Positions 62,437 through 64,000 of a stretch of DNA of 64,000 nt are shown piece after piece (position 1 is the first letter of the stretch; each line of letters starts with the position of its first letter). The stretch is from Rivibacter subsaxonicus (GTDB lineage: Bacteria; Pseudomonadota; Gammaproteobacteria; Burkholderiales; Burkholderiaceae_C), in contig NZ_SHKP01000008.1 in the NCBI RefSeq assembly GCF_004217215.1, positions 248,001-312,000 of the forward strand, in the 5' to 3' direction. The notes beneath the pieces were generated by a model that saw nothing but the letters and a program-made list of their open reading frames with translations, did no database searches and had not been told where the DNA came from. Position numbers and translations under genes: made by a program.

Positions 62437-63543
62437 ATGGATGCCTTTACCGGAACCCGCCCCGTGGCCGACGGACACCGTTTCGACACCGAAGCGCTGG
62501 CGGTCTACCTGCAACAGCACCTCGCCGGCTTTGCCGGCCCGCTGACCGTCGAGCAGTTCAAGGGCGGGCAGTCGAACCCGACCTACAAGCTCGTCACGCC
62601 GGACCGCGCCTACGTGATGCGTGCCAAGCCCGGCCCGGCGGCCAAGCTGCTGCAGAGCGCGCACGCGATCGACCGCGAGTACCGGGTGATGGACGGCCTG
62701 GCCGGCAGCGATGTGCCGGTGCCGAAAATGCACCTACTGTGCGAGGACGAATCGATCATCGGCCGCGCCTTCTACGTGATGGGCTTCGTCGAGGGCCGCG
62801 TGCTGTGGAACCAGGCGCTGCCTGACTTCAGCAACGCGCAGCGGGCCGAGATCTACGACGAGATGAACCGCGTGATCGCGGCGCTGCACAGCACCGACTT
62901 CCGTTCCCGCGGCCTGGCCGACTACGGCAAACCGGGCAACTACTTCGAGCGCCAGATCGGGCGCTGGAGCAAGCAGTACCTGGCCTCGACGGCGACCGAG
63001 CCGGGCGCCGAGCCAGCGCCGATCGAGGCGATGCAGCGCCTGATGGAGTGGCTGCCAGCCAACATCCCGGCCAGCGCGCGCGACGAGTCGCAGGTCAGCA
63101 TCGTCCACGGTGACTACCGGCTCGACAACCTGGTGTTCCACCCCACCGAGCCGCGCGTGCTGGCGGTGCTCGACTGGGAGCTCAGCACCCTCGGCCATCC
63201 CCTGGCCGACTTCAGCTACCACTGCATGAGCTGGCACATCCCGCCCGGATCGTTCCGCGGCATCGGCGGGCTCGACGTGGCCGCGCTCGGCATACCGAGC
63301 GAGGCCGACTACATCCGTCGCTATTGCACGCGCACCGGCCGCGACCAGGCCAGCGTTGACGCTTTGGTGACGGACTGGAACTTCTACATGGCCTACAACC
63401 TGTTCCGTATCGCCGGCATCCTGCAGGGCATTGCCCGGCGGGTCGTCGACGGTACGGCATCGAGCGCGCAGGCCAAGGCGGCCGGCGCCGGCGCCCGGCC
63501 GCTGGCCGAGCTGGGCTGGGCCTTCGCCCAGCGCGGTCGCTGA
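62437..63543 (+). CDS. Phosphotransferase family protein (APH-like, ACAD10/11-type partner)
   Basis: 368 residues with the aminoglycoside/choline kinase fold: FKGGQSNPTYKLVTP (P-loop-like), VMRAKPGPAAKLL, the catalytic HGDYRLDNLVFHP (Asp-containing loop) and VLAVLDWELSTLGHPLADFS (metal loop). It resembles the N-terminal kinase part of eukaryotic ACAD10/ACAD11, and the acyl-CoA dehydrogenase that follows 30 bp later resembles the other part. Such pairs act on 4-hydroxyacyl-CoA in fatty-acid or levulinate catabolism. That assignment is an inference from family and context. It is preceded by the Crp/Fnr gene. Confidence 0.82.
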   Translation: MDAFTGTRPVADGHRFDTEALAVYLQQHLAGFAGPLTVEQFKGGQSNPTYKLVTPDRAYVMRAKPGPAAKLLQSAHAIDREYRVMDGLAGSDVPVPKMHLLCEDESIIGRAFYVMGFVEGRVLWNQALPDFSNAQRAEIYDEMNRVIAALHSTDFRSRGLADYGKPGNYFERQIGRWSKQYLASTATEPGAEPAPIEAMQRLMEWLPANIPASARDESQVSIVHGDYRLDNLVFHPTEPRVLAVLDWELSTLGHPLADFSYHCMSWHIPPGSFRGIGGLDVAALGIPSEADYIRRYCTRTGRDQASVDALVTDWNFYMAYNLFRIAGILQGIARRVVDGTASSAQAKAAGAGARPLAELGWAFAQRGR

Positions 63544-63573
63544 CGCAAGCACACAGGCACGAGGAGCCACGCC

Positions 63574-64000
<427 letters not shown>

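Overview
The window reads as a chromosomal segment of a high-GC Gram-negative bacterium. Gene families and gene order point to Betaproteobacteria, order Burkholderiales, probably the Rubrivivax/Leptothrix/Methylibium side of the order. This placement is an inference from a DUF3138-like porin, a pepA-holC pair, a CysB-type LysR regulator, a class I napEDABC operon and the rimP-nusA-infB-rbfA-truB-typA block. I see no insertion sequence, integrase, phage gene, CRISPR array or rRNA. There is one tRNA, tRNA-Ser(GGA).

Layout. 1-15684 (+) is a large polyamine module. It holds the end of a gamma-glutamylputrescine oxidase gene (puuB), puuD, puuA, a putrescine-type aminotransferase, a complete PotFGHI-type ABC importer, an outer-membrane porin, puuC, gabT, a second glutamine-synthetase-like gene and a drug/metabolite (EamA) transporter. 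Together they can import putrescine or spermidine and convert it through gamma-glutamylated intermediates to GABA and succinate semialdehyde. A separate Arg/Lys/Orn decarboxylase (41625-43886, -) could make the diamine substrates.

15707-18482 (-) carries a conserved hypothetical gene, dusA and an AraC-family regulator. Divergent from the regulator lies a two-gene unit (18703-21429, +): a parallel beta-helix lipoprotein and a diheme cytochrome c lipoprotein. This recognised but functionally unexplained pair is the best candidate in the window for an undescribed system, and the divergent region carries two 17-bp direct repeats in AraC-like geometry. 21695-25668 (-) holds ecotin, two alpha/beta hydrolases and a wax ester synthase/diacylglycerol acyltransferase. 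25737-29864 (-) is the periplasmic nitrate reductase operon napEDABC, including a 52-codon GTG-start napE.

29941-40503 (-) runs, in transcription order, rimP, nusA, infB, rbfA, truB, typA, a DMT transporter and a 3-hydroxyisobutyryl-CoA hydrolase-like gene. A good sigma70 promoter and a terminator-like hairpin lie in the rimP leader. 40764-45468 has fabI, the convergent decarboxylase, and an NfeD/SPFH membrane pair. The tRNA-Ser follows, then an unusual string of hairpins and a degraded copy of the tRNA 3' end.

45861-50758 (-) holds a PepSY-like protein, a secreted nuclease, a branched-chain amino-acid binding protein and pepA-holC with a hypothetical gene. 50796-54516 (+) holds lptF, lptG, a sirohydrochlorin-chelatase-like gene and cysB. 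A pentapeptide-repeat protein with a TIR-like C-terminus follows and overlaps a methionine-type aminotransferase. The right end has fimV (-), an enoyl-CoA hydratase and histidine phosphatase (+), a class II aldolase (-), a Crp/Fnr regulator, and a phosphotransferase/acyl-CoA dehydrogenase pair, the last gene cut by the window end.
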